From NCBI GenBank assembly GCA_020050685.1, contig JAGVKG010000063.1:1-48412 (forward strand): a stretch of DNA of 48,412 nt, read 5' to 3'. The stretch is from Candidatus Obscuribacterales bacterium. GTDB lineage: Bacteria > Cyanobacteriota > Vampirovibrionia > Obscuribacterales > Obscuribacteraceae. The notes under the pieces are model-generated. The model was not told the DNA's origin and did not search any database. It was given only the letters and a program-made list of their open reading frames with translations. Position 1 is the first letter of the stretch. Each line of letters opens with the position of its first letter. The position numbers and the translations under genes were made by a program. Shown here piece by piece: positions 17,371 to 26,089 of the stretch.

Positions 17371-18034
17371 AGAGCCCACCCTTTTCGCTGAGGACTTGGA
17401 CGGAGATGATGTCCGGGTTGTCGACGACGCTGGTAACTAGTTGGTCCAATTCTGCCCAGCTCAAGTCGGCAAAGTGCATGTTCATTTCCGTGCGGTCTTG
17501 GTGCTTGACGATGGAATTCAAACGCACGTTGGGAAACAGTTGTCTAACTTGTTGTACTTTGTCTTTGGGGCAGGAGATTTTTAGATCTTTTCCCGGTAAT
17601 TCTTCTTGCGGGAAAAGATGTTCGGCTAAACGCAAGCCGATGACAATCATCAAAGTAGAAATAATCGCAAAGGCATGAAAGCCAAGACCACAAGCAATAC
17701 CGACGCCGGCAGCGAAAAATATTGTTGCGGCTGTGGTCATCACGCCGACACCGCGGCTGATGATTACGCCAGCACCAATGAAGCCAATTCCAGCCAGGAT
17801 TTGCCCGGCTAGTCGTGTAGCGTCACCGGAGCCGACAGCACCATGCAACAAATCGGCACCGCAAGCCGATATTAGACATGAGCCGGCAGCCAGGATCATA
17901 TGCGTGCGCACACCGGCAATTGGTTGCTTAGTGGTACGCTCCATACCGAGAACCGCGCCGAGGAAAAATGCCAATAAAAGCTTGGCACAAAACCACATGA
18001 TCCAGGTCAAGTTACCATTCATCATTGGGTCCAT
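17369..18034 (-). CDS. MgtC/SapB family membrane protein
   Basis: A 221-residue protein with four or five hydrophobic segments in the first 140 residues and a soluble C-terminal domain. The MgtC signature is visible: LGAVLGMERTTKQPIAGVRTHMILAAG with the conserved Glu/Arg, GxGFIGAGVIIS and GVMTTAATIFFAAGVGIACG. In other bacteria MgtC helps adaptation to low magnesium, partly by inhibiting the F1Fo ATP synthase; here the role is inferred. The gene starts 6 nt after the rlmN stop and is probably cotranscribed with it. ATG 18025 is an alternative start. Confidence 0.85.
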   Translation of the reverse strand: MDPMMNGNLTWIMWFCAKLLLAFFLGAVLGMERTTKQPIAGVRTHMILAAGSCLISACGADLLHGAVGSGDATRLAGQILAGIGFIGAGVIISRGVGVMTTAATIFFAAGVGIACGLGFHAFAIISTLMIVIGLRLAEHLFPQEELPGKDLKISCPKDKVQQVRQLFPNVRLNSIVKHQDRTEMNMHFADLSWAELDQLVTSVVDNPDIISVQVLSEKGGL

Positions 18035-18040
18035 AAATCT

Positions 18041-19135
18041 CTACTGCTTTCCTTGTTGATAAGCGTTGTGTAGTTGTCCGCAGGCCGCATCAATGTCGGT
18101 GCCGCGTTCAAGGCGAATTGTTACTGTTTTGCCCGTCTTTTCCGCCAAGCGTCTAAAGCGTTGTTGCGCATCTATCGATGGTCGCTTGTATGGCACGACA
18201 CCTTCGGGAGACAAAGTGGGATTGTAAGGAATGAGATTGACCATGCAGGGTAGATCGGCTACCCAGTATGCCAGTTCTCTTCCTTGTTCTTCCGTATCTG
18301 TTACTCCAGCCAGAAGCACATATTCAATGGTGATGCGTCGGCCGCATTTGTCCGCATAGTCCTGCAATGCTTTCATCAGTTCAGGCATTTTCCACTTGCG
18401 GCTGATGGGTACAATTTCTTCTCTGGTTTTTGCATCGGGTGCATGCAAGGAAAGTGCCAAAGTAATCTGCAAGCGTTCTTCGGCAAGACGATTAATTCCC
18501 GGCACAATACCGGAAGTGGAAACGGTGATGTGCCTTTGTCCGATGCCAACGGAATACATCAAAGTTTTAATTGAGGCAATTACTTCCTCTGCGTTTAAGA
18601 GAGGCTCACCTTGACCCATGTAGACAACATTGGCAACGCGCTGTCCTGATTCTCTCTGAATGGCCATCACCTGGTCGACAATTTCTTGACTTGTTAAATT
18701 GCGTGTGAAGCCAAGAAATCCGGTGGCGCAGAAGGTGCAGCCGACAGCACAGCCGACTTGGGAAGATAGGCAAGCAGTCAAGTTGGGGCGATCGGCAAAG
18801 CTCATTAGCACTGCTTCGACCAGCTTGCCATCAGGTAATGCAAAAAGATACTTACGAGTGCCGTCCTTGGATACTTGTAAGTGAGCAAGCTTGAGATTGC
18901 TTATCTGCGCCACTTGATCGAGCTTTTTGCGCAAGCCGGCAGATAGGTCCGTCATCTCCTCAAACGTCGTTGCACCCTTGGCATAAATCCAGGTATGCAG
19001 CTGTTTGGCGCGGTAGGCGGGCAAGCCCAATTGACGCACGAATGCCTCGAGCTCTGGCAGGGAAAGCCCAGACAGGGCGATTTTCTCCGCTTTGCTTGCA
19101 GGTAGATTTTCTTCAGTTGTTTTTTCTTCAGCCAT
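18041..19135 (-). CDS. rlmN: Dual-specificity RNA methyltransferase RlmN
   Basis: A radical SAM enzyme that methylates C2 of A2503 in 23S rRNA and A37 in some tRNAs. The iron-sulfur motif CxxxCxxC is C129, C133 and C136 in GCAVGCTFCATGF. The two cysteines of the methylation mechanism are present as C122 (seven residues upstream, as in the E. coli enzyme) and C352 in TDIDAACGQL. VVYMGQGEPLLN and the HAPDAKTREEIVPISRKW region also match the family. The 364-residue length is normal. The short Glu/Lys-rich N-terminus (MAEEKTTEEN) is probably disordered. Confidence 0.95.
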   Translation of the reverse strand: MAEEKTTEENLPASKAEKIALSGLSLPELEAFVRQLGLPAYRAKQLHTWIYAKGATTFEEMTDLSAGLRKKLDQVAQISNLKLAHLQVSKDGTRKYLFALPDGKLVEAVLMSFADRPNLTACLSSQVGCAVGCTFCATGFLGFTRNLTSQEIVDQVMAIQRESGQRVANVVYMGQGEPLLNAEEVIASIKTLMYSVGIGQRHITVSTSGIVPGINRLAEERLQITLALSLHAPDAKTREEIVPISRKWKMPELMKALQDYADKCGRRITIEYVLLAGVTDTEEQGRELAYWVADLPCMVNLIPYNPTLSPEGVVPYKRPSIDAQQRFRRLAEKTGKTVTIRLERGTDIDAACGQLHNAYQQGKQ

Positions 19136-19181
19136 CTTGATAACACCAAATCACTGACAAGCATAAACTAAAAGAGTAATG

Positions 19182-19213
19182 TTGTCATTGGTACTTTAGT
19201 AAAATGCTAAAAT
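19182..19213 (+). promoter_or_regulatory. Possible secA promoter
   Basis: An extended -10 like TGCTAAAAT (19205-19213) lies about 100 nt upstream of the secA ATG; the nearest -35-like TTGTCA (19182-19187) is 20 nt away, longer than usual. Confidence 0.3.
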
Positions 19214-19295
19214 TGATACCTTGTGGGCACTGCCGGTAGGCAATTTATTCCTCGCCCCCGATATTTTGGTTTTGGTAATTGATTTTGGTTGTGCC

Positions 19296-19301
19296 AAGGA
19301 G
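19296..19301 (+). promoter_or_regulatory. Shine-Dalgarno site deciding the secA start
   Basis: AAGGAG lies 9 nt before ATG 19311. The frame is open 90 nt further upstream, but the extra residues (hydrophobic, not SecA-like) and the strong site show that 19311 is the start. Confidence 0.8.
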
Positions 19302-19310
19302 AGAGTCGTA

Positions 19311-22300
19311 ATGTCTGAGACCTGGGAGGAAATATCAAGGCGCTGGGTTAAGCAGCTCTTTGGTGATACCAATGAGAAAAGAGTAAAGCTTTTGCAGGAC
19401 TATGTGACAAAAGCTAATTCGTTCGAGCCGGAGATTTCTGCTCTCAGTGACGATGACCTCAAGGGAAAGACTGGGCATTTTAAGCGAATTATCGACAATG
19501 CCTTGTCTGGTGTCGAAGATGTTCGCCTTTTGCCTCCTGATGCGCCGAAGATGCCTGGGCAGATGCGCACGCAGCACGACAAGGTTCTAGCCGGAGTGCT
19601 TGAAGAACTTTTGCCTGAAGCATTTGCCGTTGTCAGAGAAGTTGGTAAGCGCACGCTGAACATGCGGCACTTTGATGTGCAGCTAATGGGTGGCGCGGCT
19701 TTGCACTTTAACAAGATTGCCGAAATGCGTACCGGTGAAGGTAAGACTTTGGTGGCAACTTTGCCGGCTTACCTGAACGCTTTGTCCGGACGCGGTGTGC
19801 ACGTGGTGACAGTCAACGATTATTTGGCTCGCCGTGACGCTGAGTGGATGGGAGCGATTTACAAATATTTAGGACTTTCGGTTGGTTTGATTTATTCGCA
19901 CCAGCCGGATACGGAAAAGTATCAAGCTTATCGCGCCGATATTGCTTATGGCACAAACCACGAATTTGGTTTTGACTACTTGCGCGATAACATGGCGACG
20001 TCGCTCGAGAATCTTGTGCAACGTCCTTACTACTATGCGATTGTCGACGAAGTAGACAACATTTTGATTGACGAAGCTAGAACGCCTTTGATTATTTCTG
20101 GTTTCCCTTCTGAATCGTTTGTCGAGCTTTACAAACGCATGTCGCAGTTGGCGCCACTTTTAGAGCGTGGTCGCGATAAGGACGATGAGGAGTGCGATTA
20201 CTTTGTTGATGAGAAAGCGCACAGCGTACTTTTGACTGAGCGTGGCATCGACAATGCAGAAAGAATGCTGGGAGTGAAAGACCTTTATGAGGTCAACCTC
20301 AATTTGGCGCATCAATTGACTCAAGCCTTGAAAGCCAAAGAGCTTTATAAGATTGACACCGATTATGTGATTCGTCCGAATGAAGAAGGCAAGTTGGAAG
20401 TTGTCATCGTCGATGAATTCACCGGACGGATGATGCTCGGCCGCCGCTGGAGCGAAGGTTTGCACCAAGCAGTGGAAGCAAAAGAAAATGTGCCGATTCA
20501 AGAAGAGACGATGACTTATGCATCGATCACTTATCAAAACTTGTTCCGTCTCTATCCTAAATTGTCTGGTATGACTGGAACGGCTATGACTGAAGCATCT
20601 GAGTTCCATAAGATTTACAACTTGGATGTGGTGGCAATTCCGACCAATCGTTCCAATATTAGAATTGATAATGCCGACATTATTTACAAAAATGAGCCGC
20701 AAAAGTTCTATTCGGTTGTGGAAGAAATTGTCGACATGTACGAGCTTGGGCGTCCAGTTCTTGTGGGAACGACAAGCATCGAGAAATCGGAAATTGTCGA
20801 TGAGCTTTTGAGCAAGCCTCATAAAATGGGTGAGTATCTCAACGTTAAGATCAAAAAGACCGTGGATGTAATTAAGCGCAATAAGTTTAGCGGACCACAG
20901 ATTGATGCCTTGATCAAGATTTTCGAAAGACCCGGCGCCATTGATTTGGAGCACCTGGAGAAAACTGTCAATCAAATTGAAAAGGACTTTCCCAAAGCCG
21001 ATGAATTGCTTGAACGCTGCTATTCGCTTTTGAAAACAGCCAAAATTGTGGCAGTGATTCGCCGCGGTATCGGTCATAGCGTCCTCAATGCTAAGCATCA
21101 CGAGAAAGAAGCGATGATTATTGCTCAAGCCGGTAAAAAGGGTGCTGTGACAATTGCCACCAACATGGCCGGTCGTGGTACTGACATTTTGCTTGGTGGT
21201 AATGCTGAGTATCAGGCTAAAGAAAAGCTCAAGAAAGAAGGGCTTGAACCAGAGGATCCGGCCTATCAAGAACGCTACAACGAGATCTTTAAGAAAGCCA
21301 AGCAAGAAACAGATGCTGAGCACGATGAGGTTGTGAATCTCGGCGGACTGCATATCATTGGTACCGAACGCCACGAATCAAGACGTATTGATAATCAGTT
21401 GCGTGGTCGTGCTGCTCGTCAGGGTGATCCGGGAACGACGCGATTCTTCTTGTCGCTGGAAGACAATTTGATGCGTATCTTCGGTGGTGAAAAAATTACT
21501 GGCTTGATGAATCTCCTGAAAGTTGATGAGGAGATGCCAATTGAATCAGGTCTGGTGACCAAGTCAATTGAAGGCGCTCAAAAGAAAGTTGAGTCATATC
21601 ACTTCGATACACGTAAACACGTTTTGGAATATGATGATGTTTTGAATACACAGCGTGAAGTGATTTACCGCGAGCGTCGCCGTATTCTTGAACGGGCCGA
21701 ACTCAAGCAATCAATTGCCTCCATGTTGGAAGAGCATCTCGATATCCTTTTAGGAAATTACATTGATCCAGAGACTCCGGCAGAGATGTGGGAAGAGGAA
21801 TCGCTGCCCAATCTCATGGCAGTCTTGGTCAATGATATTCCGGTGCTCGGAGATTTGAAGATTGAAGAGCTGGCAGGATTGTCCTACGACGAGCTGCGTG
21901 GCAAACTGGTTGAATCAATTAATTTAGCTTACGAAGTGAGAGAGCAACACATAGGTGTTCAGACCATGCGTGAGCTTGAGCGGCAAATATTGCTCAGAAC
22001 AATTGATACTAAGTGGGTTGACTACTTGCACAATATCGATATCTTGCGCCAAGGTATTCACTTGCGTGGCTATGGACAACGTGATCCGTTGCAAGAATAT
22101 AAGCGTGAAGCTTTTGAAATGTTCAATCAACTTCTACGCTCAATTCAGCATGAATCAATTCAGCTTCTTTTCAGGGCGCAGCCAATTGTTATGGACATGG
22201 AGCAATTGCACGAATTGATGCCTGATGATGATGAGAGCGATGACGACGATGATGACATTAGTGAAGATGATTCATCAAATGGTTCTAACTTAAGCGCTCT

Positions 22301-22343
22301 TGAAACATCTAAGGGAGAACCAAATCCTCCAGTCACCACTTAA
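19311..22343 (+). CDS. secA: Preprotein translocase ATPase SecA
   Basis: A cytosolic/peripheral ATPase that drives unfolded precursors through SecYEG. Motifs in order: MRTGEGKTL (Walker A), VTVNDYLARRDAEW, GTNHEFGFDYLRDNM, VDEVDNILIDEARTPLIISG, PPXD region, GTTSIEKSE, NMAGRGTDILLGGN and RGRAARQGDPG. From ATG 19311 it has 1010 residues, longer than the usual 800-900. Two oddities: about 84 extra residues (502-585) sit in the second nucleotide-binding fold between KSEIVDELLS and GIGHSVLNAK; and the C-terminus is a highly acidic tail (MPDDDESDDDDDDISEDD) with no Cys-rich zinc-binding motif for SecB/ribosome contact. tsaB follows by 14 nt. Confidence 0.97.
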   Translation: MSETWEEISRRWVKQLFGDTNEKRVKLLQDYVTKANSFEPEISALSDDDLKGKTGHFKRIIDNALSGVEDVRLLPPDAPKMPGQMRTQHDKVLAGVLEELLPEAFAVVREVGKRTLNMRHFDVQLMGGAALHFNKIAEMRTGEGKTLVATLPAYLNALSGRGVHVVTVNDYLARRDAEWMGAIYKYLGLSVGLIYSHQPDTEKYQAYRADIAYGTNHEFGFDYLRDNMATSLENLVQRPYYYAIVDEVDNILIDEARTPLIISGFPSESFVELYKRMSQLAPLLERGRDKDDEECDYFVDEKAHSVLLTERGIDNAERMLGVKDLYEVNLNLAHQLTQALKAKELYKIDTDYVIRPNEEGKLEVVIVDEFTGRMMLGRRWSEGLHQAVEAKENVPIQEETMTYASITYQNLFRLYPKLSGMTGTAMTEASEFHKIYNLDVVAIPTNRSNIRIDNADIIYKNEPQKFYSVVEEIVDMYELGRPVLVGTTSIEKSEIVDELLSKPHKMGEYLNVKIKKTVDVIKRNKFSGPQIDALIKIFERPGAIDLEHLEKTVNQIEKDFPKADELLERCYSLLKTAKIVAVIRRGIGHSVLNAKHHEKEAMIIAQAGKKGAVTIATNMAGRGTDILLGGNAEYQAKEKLKKEGLEPEDPAYQERYNEIFKKAKQETDAEHDEVVNLGGLHIIGTERHESRRIDNQLRGRAARQGDPGTTRFFLSLEDNLMRIFGGEKITGLMNLLKVDEEMPIESGLVTKSIEGAQKKVESYHFDTRKHVLEYDDVLNTQREVIYRERRRILERAELKQSIASMLEEHLDILLGNYIDPETPAEMWEEESLPNLMAVLVNDIPVLGDLKIEELAGLSYDELRGKLVESINLAYEVREQHIGVQTMRELERQILLRTIDTKWVDYLHNIDILRQGIHLRGYGQRDPLQEYKREAFEMFNQLLRSIQHESIQLLFRAQPIVMDMEQLHELMPDDDESDDDDDDISEDDSSNGSNLSALETSKGEPNPPVTT

Positions 22344-22357
22344 TTGATTTAGAACCG

Positions 22358-23086
22358 ATGCGAATTTTATCGTTTGACACCAGTACGCAGGCCTTACACC
22401 TTTGCCTTTGGCAAGATGATAAACCTGCTTTGGCAAAAATCTGTTATCCGGAAAGTGCTAATCGACAAGAAGTAGCCTCACTGGTAATACCAGAAATTGA
22501 TGCGGCAATTTCGCAAGTCGGCTGGGCCAAACAGGAACTTGATCTGATAGTGGTTGGTCAGGGTCCGGGCAGTTTTACAGGCATACGCTCGGCTGTTGTT
22601 TCGGCTCGCACAATTGCCCAAGCTCTCCGCCTCCCGCTCATCGGTGTTTGTCGCCTGGAGGCATTGGCAGCTTTCGCTTGTAAAAAAGCAATTGGTGGCA
22701 AAGTGGCGATTGTTCTTGCTGCTAGTGCTGGAAGTTATTTTGTGGCGGCCTATGAACAATCCGGAAATAACTTAGTCTCAGTTATAGATCCTGCTTGGGC
22801 AAATCAAGACGAGCTTGTCGAACAATTGAAGAATCTTCCTTCGGTGGTGGCAGATGAGACAGCTCAAACATCGTTAAGCACTTGTGGTATTGCCTGCCAG
22901 GTAATGGCGACTGATGAAAACCTTGCCTTTGCCCAGGCAGAGATTGCCGCAAGGCGATTTGAAGGTCAGTCTACGCAGGCAGAAAAGTTTCACTGGAGCT
23001 CAGTAGAGCCCCTGTATTTACGCGGTCCGTCGATTACGTTGAAAAAGAGTTATGGAGATTCAAATCAGACCACTTATGCTCGCTGA
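22358..23086 (+). CDS. tsaB: tRNA threonylcarbamoyladenosine biosynthesis protein TsaB
   Basis: A partner of TsaD and TsaE in forming t6A37 on ANN-decoding tRNAs. The ASKHA-fold N-terminus (MRILSFDTSTQALHLCL) and GPGSFTGIRSA (residues 69-79) followed by ARTIAQALRLPLIGVCRLEALA are diagnostic. At 242 residues it has the usual TsaB length and lacks the TsaD metal-binding histidines. The rimI-like gene starts 35 nt before its stop in another frame, the classical tsaB-rimI pairing. Confidence 0.92.
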   Translation: MRILSFDTSTQALHLCLWQDDKPALAKICYPESANRQEVASLVIPEIDAAISQVGWAKQELDLIVVGQGPGSFTGIRSAVVSARTIAQALRLPLIGVCRLEALAAFACKKAIGGKVAIVLAASAGSYFVAAYEQSGNNLVSVIDPAWANQDELVEQLKNLPSVVADETAQTSLSTCGIACQVMATDENLAFAQAEIAARRFEGQSTQAEKFHWSSVEPLYLRGPSITLKKSYGDSNQTTYAR

Positions 23087-23687
23087 CCTCGATGAGGTTA
23101 TGCAAATTGAACCATTGGCCTTTGGTAACCACCATTGGTCACGGCAGTCCTTTATCAATGAATTGAATAACCCTTCTGGTCGCTACTATGCTGTTTGTAT
23201 CGGTAAAGAAAAGAAATTAGTTGGTTATACTGGTTTTTGGTTGATTGGTGAAGAAGCGCATATCACCACTTTGGCAGTGCATCCAAGTCAAAGGCGCAGA
23301 TATGTTGGCGAGCGACTGTTGATTCACGTCATTCACGAAGCCGGTAAATTGGGCGCCAAGTGGTTAACGCTGGAAGTGCGCGTCACCAATGAAACGGCTC
23401 AGCAACTTTATTTCAAGTATGGCTTCAAGAGTTTGGGCATGCGCCAAAGCTATTATCAAGACAATTCAGAAGATGCTTTGGTTCTCTGGTCCGACAATAT
23501 TGAGACACCAGAATTTAAAGAGCTTTTGAAAAAGCGCATGAACCATATTCGTGCCTTAACTATGATGAGTGATACCGGTACTTTTAGTTTGGAAGAGTTG
23601 CGCAAAAGAGAGGCTCAAGAAAAAGCTGCCGAATCATCAGGAGAAGGGCGAAAATCGGCTGACGATCAAGATGAATTTTGGAGGTAA
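23052..23687 (+). CDS. rimI: RimI-like ribosomal-protein alanine N-acetyltransferase
   Basis: A GNAT acetyltransferase, expected to acetylate the N-terminus of ribosomal protein S18 or similar substrates. The acetyl-CoA-binding region reads TTLAVHPSQRRRYVGERLL (motif A, Q/RxxGxG/A type), with VRVTNETAQQLYFKYGF and the YYxDNxEDALVLW end typical of RimI. At 211 residues it carries an unusual 45-50 residue C-terminal extension, charged and probably disordered (EELRKREAQEKAAESSGEGR). It overlaps tsaB by 35 nt, supporting translational coupling. Confidence 0.88.
   Translation: MEIQIRPLMLADLDEVMQIEPLAFGNHHWSRQSFINELNNPSGRYYAVCIGKEKKLVGYTGFWLIGEEAHITTLAVHPSQRRRYVGERLLIHVIHEAGKLGAKWLTLEVRVTNETAQQLYFKYGFKSLGMRQSYYQDNSEDALVLWSDNIETPEFKELLKKRMNHIRALTMMSDTGTFSLEELRKREAQEKAAESSGEGRKSADDQDEFWR
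23680..23684 (+). promoter_or_regulatory. Shine-Dalgarno site deciding the BioY-like start
   Basis: GGAGG lies inside the last codons of rimI, 8 nt before GTG 23693. An in-frame TTG at 23678 overlaps it and is therefore less likely. Confidence 0.65.
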
Positions 23688-23692
23688 GACGA

Positions 23693-24499
23693 GTGCAATT
23701 AACACTTGTTGGTAAAATCCAGTCTCTCAAGCGAAATTCGCGCGTTGGCCAAGTAATCGTTATATTGCTGATTGCCGAACTGCTTTTTCTCGCCTGCTTT
23801 GCTTCCATTCCTTTGCCAGTTGCCACCCAAGGCAATATCGTTCATGCAATTGCCAACCAGGCTGATCGCGTGGTTGAAGCCCTGCCTAGTCGCTGGCAAG
23901 AAAAGTTAGGCAGGCTGAGCGCAAATGATGATTCTGAACAGAAACCAGTGCGGATATATCAATACTTTCCTCAAGCACCATTGGTAATTTTTTCTGGCTA
24001 CGTGCTTGGACCAATACTGGCACCGATTGCATGTCTTGCCTTTTTGATTATTGGTTTTGCCGGGCCGGTTTTAGGCTTTCATATTTTTTCTAGTGGTGGA
24101 CCGTATTTCCTTCAGCCTGGTTTTGGTTATCTGCTTGGTATGCTGATTGCCTCATGGGCTTGCGGTTATCTCACCAGCAAGACGCGAACATCCTTTCGCC
24201 AGTGTCTGGCTGTGCTTGCCGGTCTTGTTTGTATTCATATAACTGGGCTGATTTATTTGTTCTGCATAAGTTTGTTCAATGCCTTTGGTGAGGCACCACA
24301 TGTACTTTGGAAGCAGTGGGTCTTTGAAGAAGCGCGCAATTTGAGCTGGTATCCTCTGCCGTACGATCTTTTGTTTGCCACCATTTTGATTGGCATTGGT
24401 TTCCCCTTTCGTTGGCTGGTCGATACGCTCTGTGCTCCTGATATTGCCTTTAGGGGCAAGTCGCAGCCAAACATGGAAGAAATCGAAAGTGATGACTAA
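23693..24499 (+). CDS. BioY-like membrane protein
   Basis: A 268-residue polytopic membrane protein with about six hydrophobic segments. The central region resembles BioY, the substrate-binding component of ECF biotin transporters: PLVIFSGYVLGPILAPIA, then LIIGFAGPVLGFHIFSSGGP and a PGFGYLLGMLIASWACGYL stretch. An insertion after the first segment (residues about 35-85, soluble) and a soluble tail are atypical. No ECF ATPase or EcfT gene is nearby, as with solitary BioY in other bacteria, so the substrate is uncertain. It follows rimI by 5 nt and overlaps the next gene by 8 nt (ATGACTAA). Confidence 0.65.
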   Translation: MQLTLVGKIQSLKRNSRVGQVIVILLIAELLFLACFASIPLPVATQGNIVHAIANQADRVVEALPSRWQEKLGRLSANDDSEQKPVRIYQYFPQAPLVIFSGYVLGPILAPIACLAFLIIGFAGPVLGFHIFSSGGPYFLQPGFGYLLGMLIASWACGYLTSKTRTSFRQCLAVLAGLVCIHITGLIYLFCISLFNAFGEAPHVLWKQWVFEEARNLSWYPLPYDLLFATILIGIGFPFRWLVDTLCAPDIAFRGKSQPNMEEIESDD

Positions 24500-25418
24500 A
24501 TTGACAATCACAAAAAACGAAACCAAGGACAAGCTAATCACCGCCGCTGGCATTGCCTGCGGAGTAGGCTTTGTTGCTGCCTTGGGCGCCTTTTGGTATG
24601 GCACACGCGTTGAGTCGCGCCGTTACAAAATTGAAGTTGAACGGATCAAAATTGGCAGCAATAACGGCAAGGCAGCTAAAGCAAAAAAACCGCTGCGCAT
24701 TTTGCATATTTCCGATCTGCATCTTTGTTATCCCGAATCGCATAAGATCGAATTTCTTAGACGCGTAACTGCCAGTGACTATGATCTGGTCTTTTTGACA
24801 GGTGACATCTTCGAGAACCTGAGCGGACTTTCCTATGCTCAATCAATTCTTGCTAAGCCACCACGGCTAGGTGCTTATGCAGTCTTGGGTAATCATGATT
24901 ATTATGATTACAACATGTTCCATAAGGTTTTTGGCAGGATAGTGCGCAAATTTAGACACCCAGAAAAAATGCGCGATGTCACGCCACTTGTTGCTTGCTT
25001 GGAAAGATCCGGTTTCCACGTTCTGCGTAATCAAGCCGTGAAGTTGCCCGAACATCAATTGCACATTGTCGGAATTGATTATCCGGGTATCGCCAAACAC
25101 AAGCTTGATGAGCTAGTAGAACAAGCTGAGGACGAAGACTCAGTGCTTGTATTATTTCATTTGCCGCGTAATCTGCAGCATATTGCCGATTCTGGTGCGC
25201 ACCTGGCTGTTGGTGGACACACTCACGGTGGACAGATTCGCATTCCTGGATACGGAGCAATAATCACCGATTCTGAAGTACCACGTTCGCAAGCTTCAGG
25301 CGTTTTTTGGAAAGAGAACACTGCTTTCCATATCTCTCGTGGCGTAGGAGCGGATCCGAGAACAAACATTCGTCTTTTCTGCCCACCTCATGCCACGATT
25401 ATCGAATTGCATAGATAG
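24492..25418 (+). CDS. Membrane-anchored metallophosphoesterase (YkuE/YaeI-like)
   Basis: A calcineurin-like phosphoesterase with one N-terminal hydrophobic segment (residues about 17-37) and the full metal-ligand set: HISDLHL, TGDIFEN, LGNHDYY, LFHLPRN and GGHTHGGQ. Relatives act on UDP-2,3-diacylglucosamine or other membrane-linked phosphates, but the substrate here is only inferred. ATG 24492 overlaps the BioY-like stop by 8 nt; the frame is open further upstream inside that gene, but the overlap arrangement and MTKLTITKNE start fit better. It ends the secA-led cluster. Confidence 0.85.
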   Translation: MTKLTITKNETKDKLITAAGIACGVGFVAALGAFWYGTRVESRRYKIEVERIKIGSNNGKAAKAKKPLRILHISDLHLCYPESHKIEFLRRVTASDYDLVFLTGDIFENLSGLSYAQSILAKPPRLGAYAVLGNHDYYDYNMFHKVFGRIVRKFRHPEKMRDVTPLVACLERSGFHVLRNQAVKLPEHQLHIVGIDYPGIAKHKLDELVEQAEDEDSVLVLFHLPRNLQHIADSGAHLAVGGHTHGGQIRIPGYGAIITDSEVPRSQASGVFWKENTAFHISRGVGADPRTNIRLFCPPHATIIELHR

Positions 25419-25425
25419 TGAATAA

Positions 25426-26031
25426 CTATTGCTTGCGCTTGCCTGACGGATGCGCCTTCGGCCATGAAGTGTTTAGGATGTAGTCGAAGTAACCATGGAA
25501 AGCAGTACCGCGCGGTGCAGTCGAATTAGATGGCGATGTAATCGTCACATAAGGAATGTGTGATTGCAGCTGCCGGAAAAGCGAAGCTAAGGGATCGCGC
25601 ATCAAAGATAAATTGATGCTTGATTGCGGCAATTGCAAGATACCGGCTAAGCGATCATCTTTCAGTTGTCCCTTGAAAAAAAGTGCGTCTACACTGCCAG
25701 GCAATTTGGAGTGAAATTCCAGAGCCATATTCGGACCATGAATGTCGCTTTTTGCCAGCTTGAATGTTGAGCGGTTGCCGATTGTCAATTCGCCATCGTA
25801 TGAAGTGGCACGGCGGATGATGGAGAGATTTATGGATCCGAGTTCTGGCGTGTTGCCAAAATACTCGCCGCTGGAATCCGTGGTCAGCCAATAAAGTCCC
25901 ATGATGCCGCAGACGATTGTAAAAAGCAAAAGCAAGAACTGACTGGCAATGGTCAAGACACCAGGCCTTTTGGATTCGTCCAAGTCCATTGGTTCTGATG
26001 ATGAATCTTTTGGTGGGCGAATGCCTCTCAT
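25426..26031 (-). CDS. Hypothetical membrane-anchored protein (201 aa)
   Basis: Not recognised. It has a short charged N-terminal cytosolic segment, one membrane helix (about residues 27-48, IASQFLLLLFTIVCGIMGLYW) and about 150 residues outside, rich in beta-type patterns (SINLSIIRRATSYDGELTIGN and DDRLAGILQLP), ending in a basic tail (SGKRKQ). It converges on the phosphoesterase gene with 7 nt between stops and is 58 nt from the protease gene, whose stop lies upstream on the opposite reading direction of its own start. Confidence 0.6.
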   Translation of the reverse strand: MRGIRPPKDSSSEPMDLDESKRPGVLTIASQFLLLLFTIVCGIMGLYWLTTDSSGEYFGNTPELGSINLSIIRRATSYDGELTIGNRSTFKLAKSDIHGPNMALEFHSKLPGSVDALFFKGQLKDDRLAGILQLPQSSINLSLMRDPLASLFRQLQSHIPYVTITSPSNSTAPRGTAFHGYFDYILNTSWPKAHPSGKRKQ

Positions 26032-26089
26032 TGGATTTTGTTTGTTTCTCCTGATGGCTGTTGTTGCCGTATTTTATAGTGTACTCGTC

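Noticed and set aside
20160-21374. Long open frame on the minus strand within secA (about 400 codons)
   Set aside because: It lies entirely opposite the conserved ATPase core of secA, its translation has a biased His/Phe/Ile-rich composition typical of an antisense shadow, and no start signal supports it.
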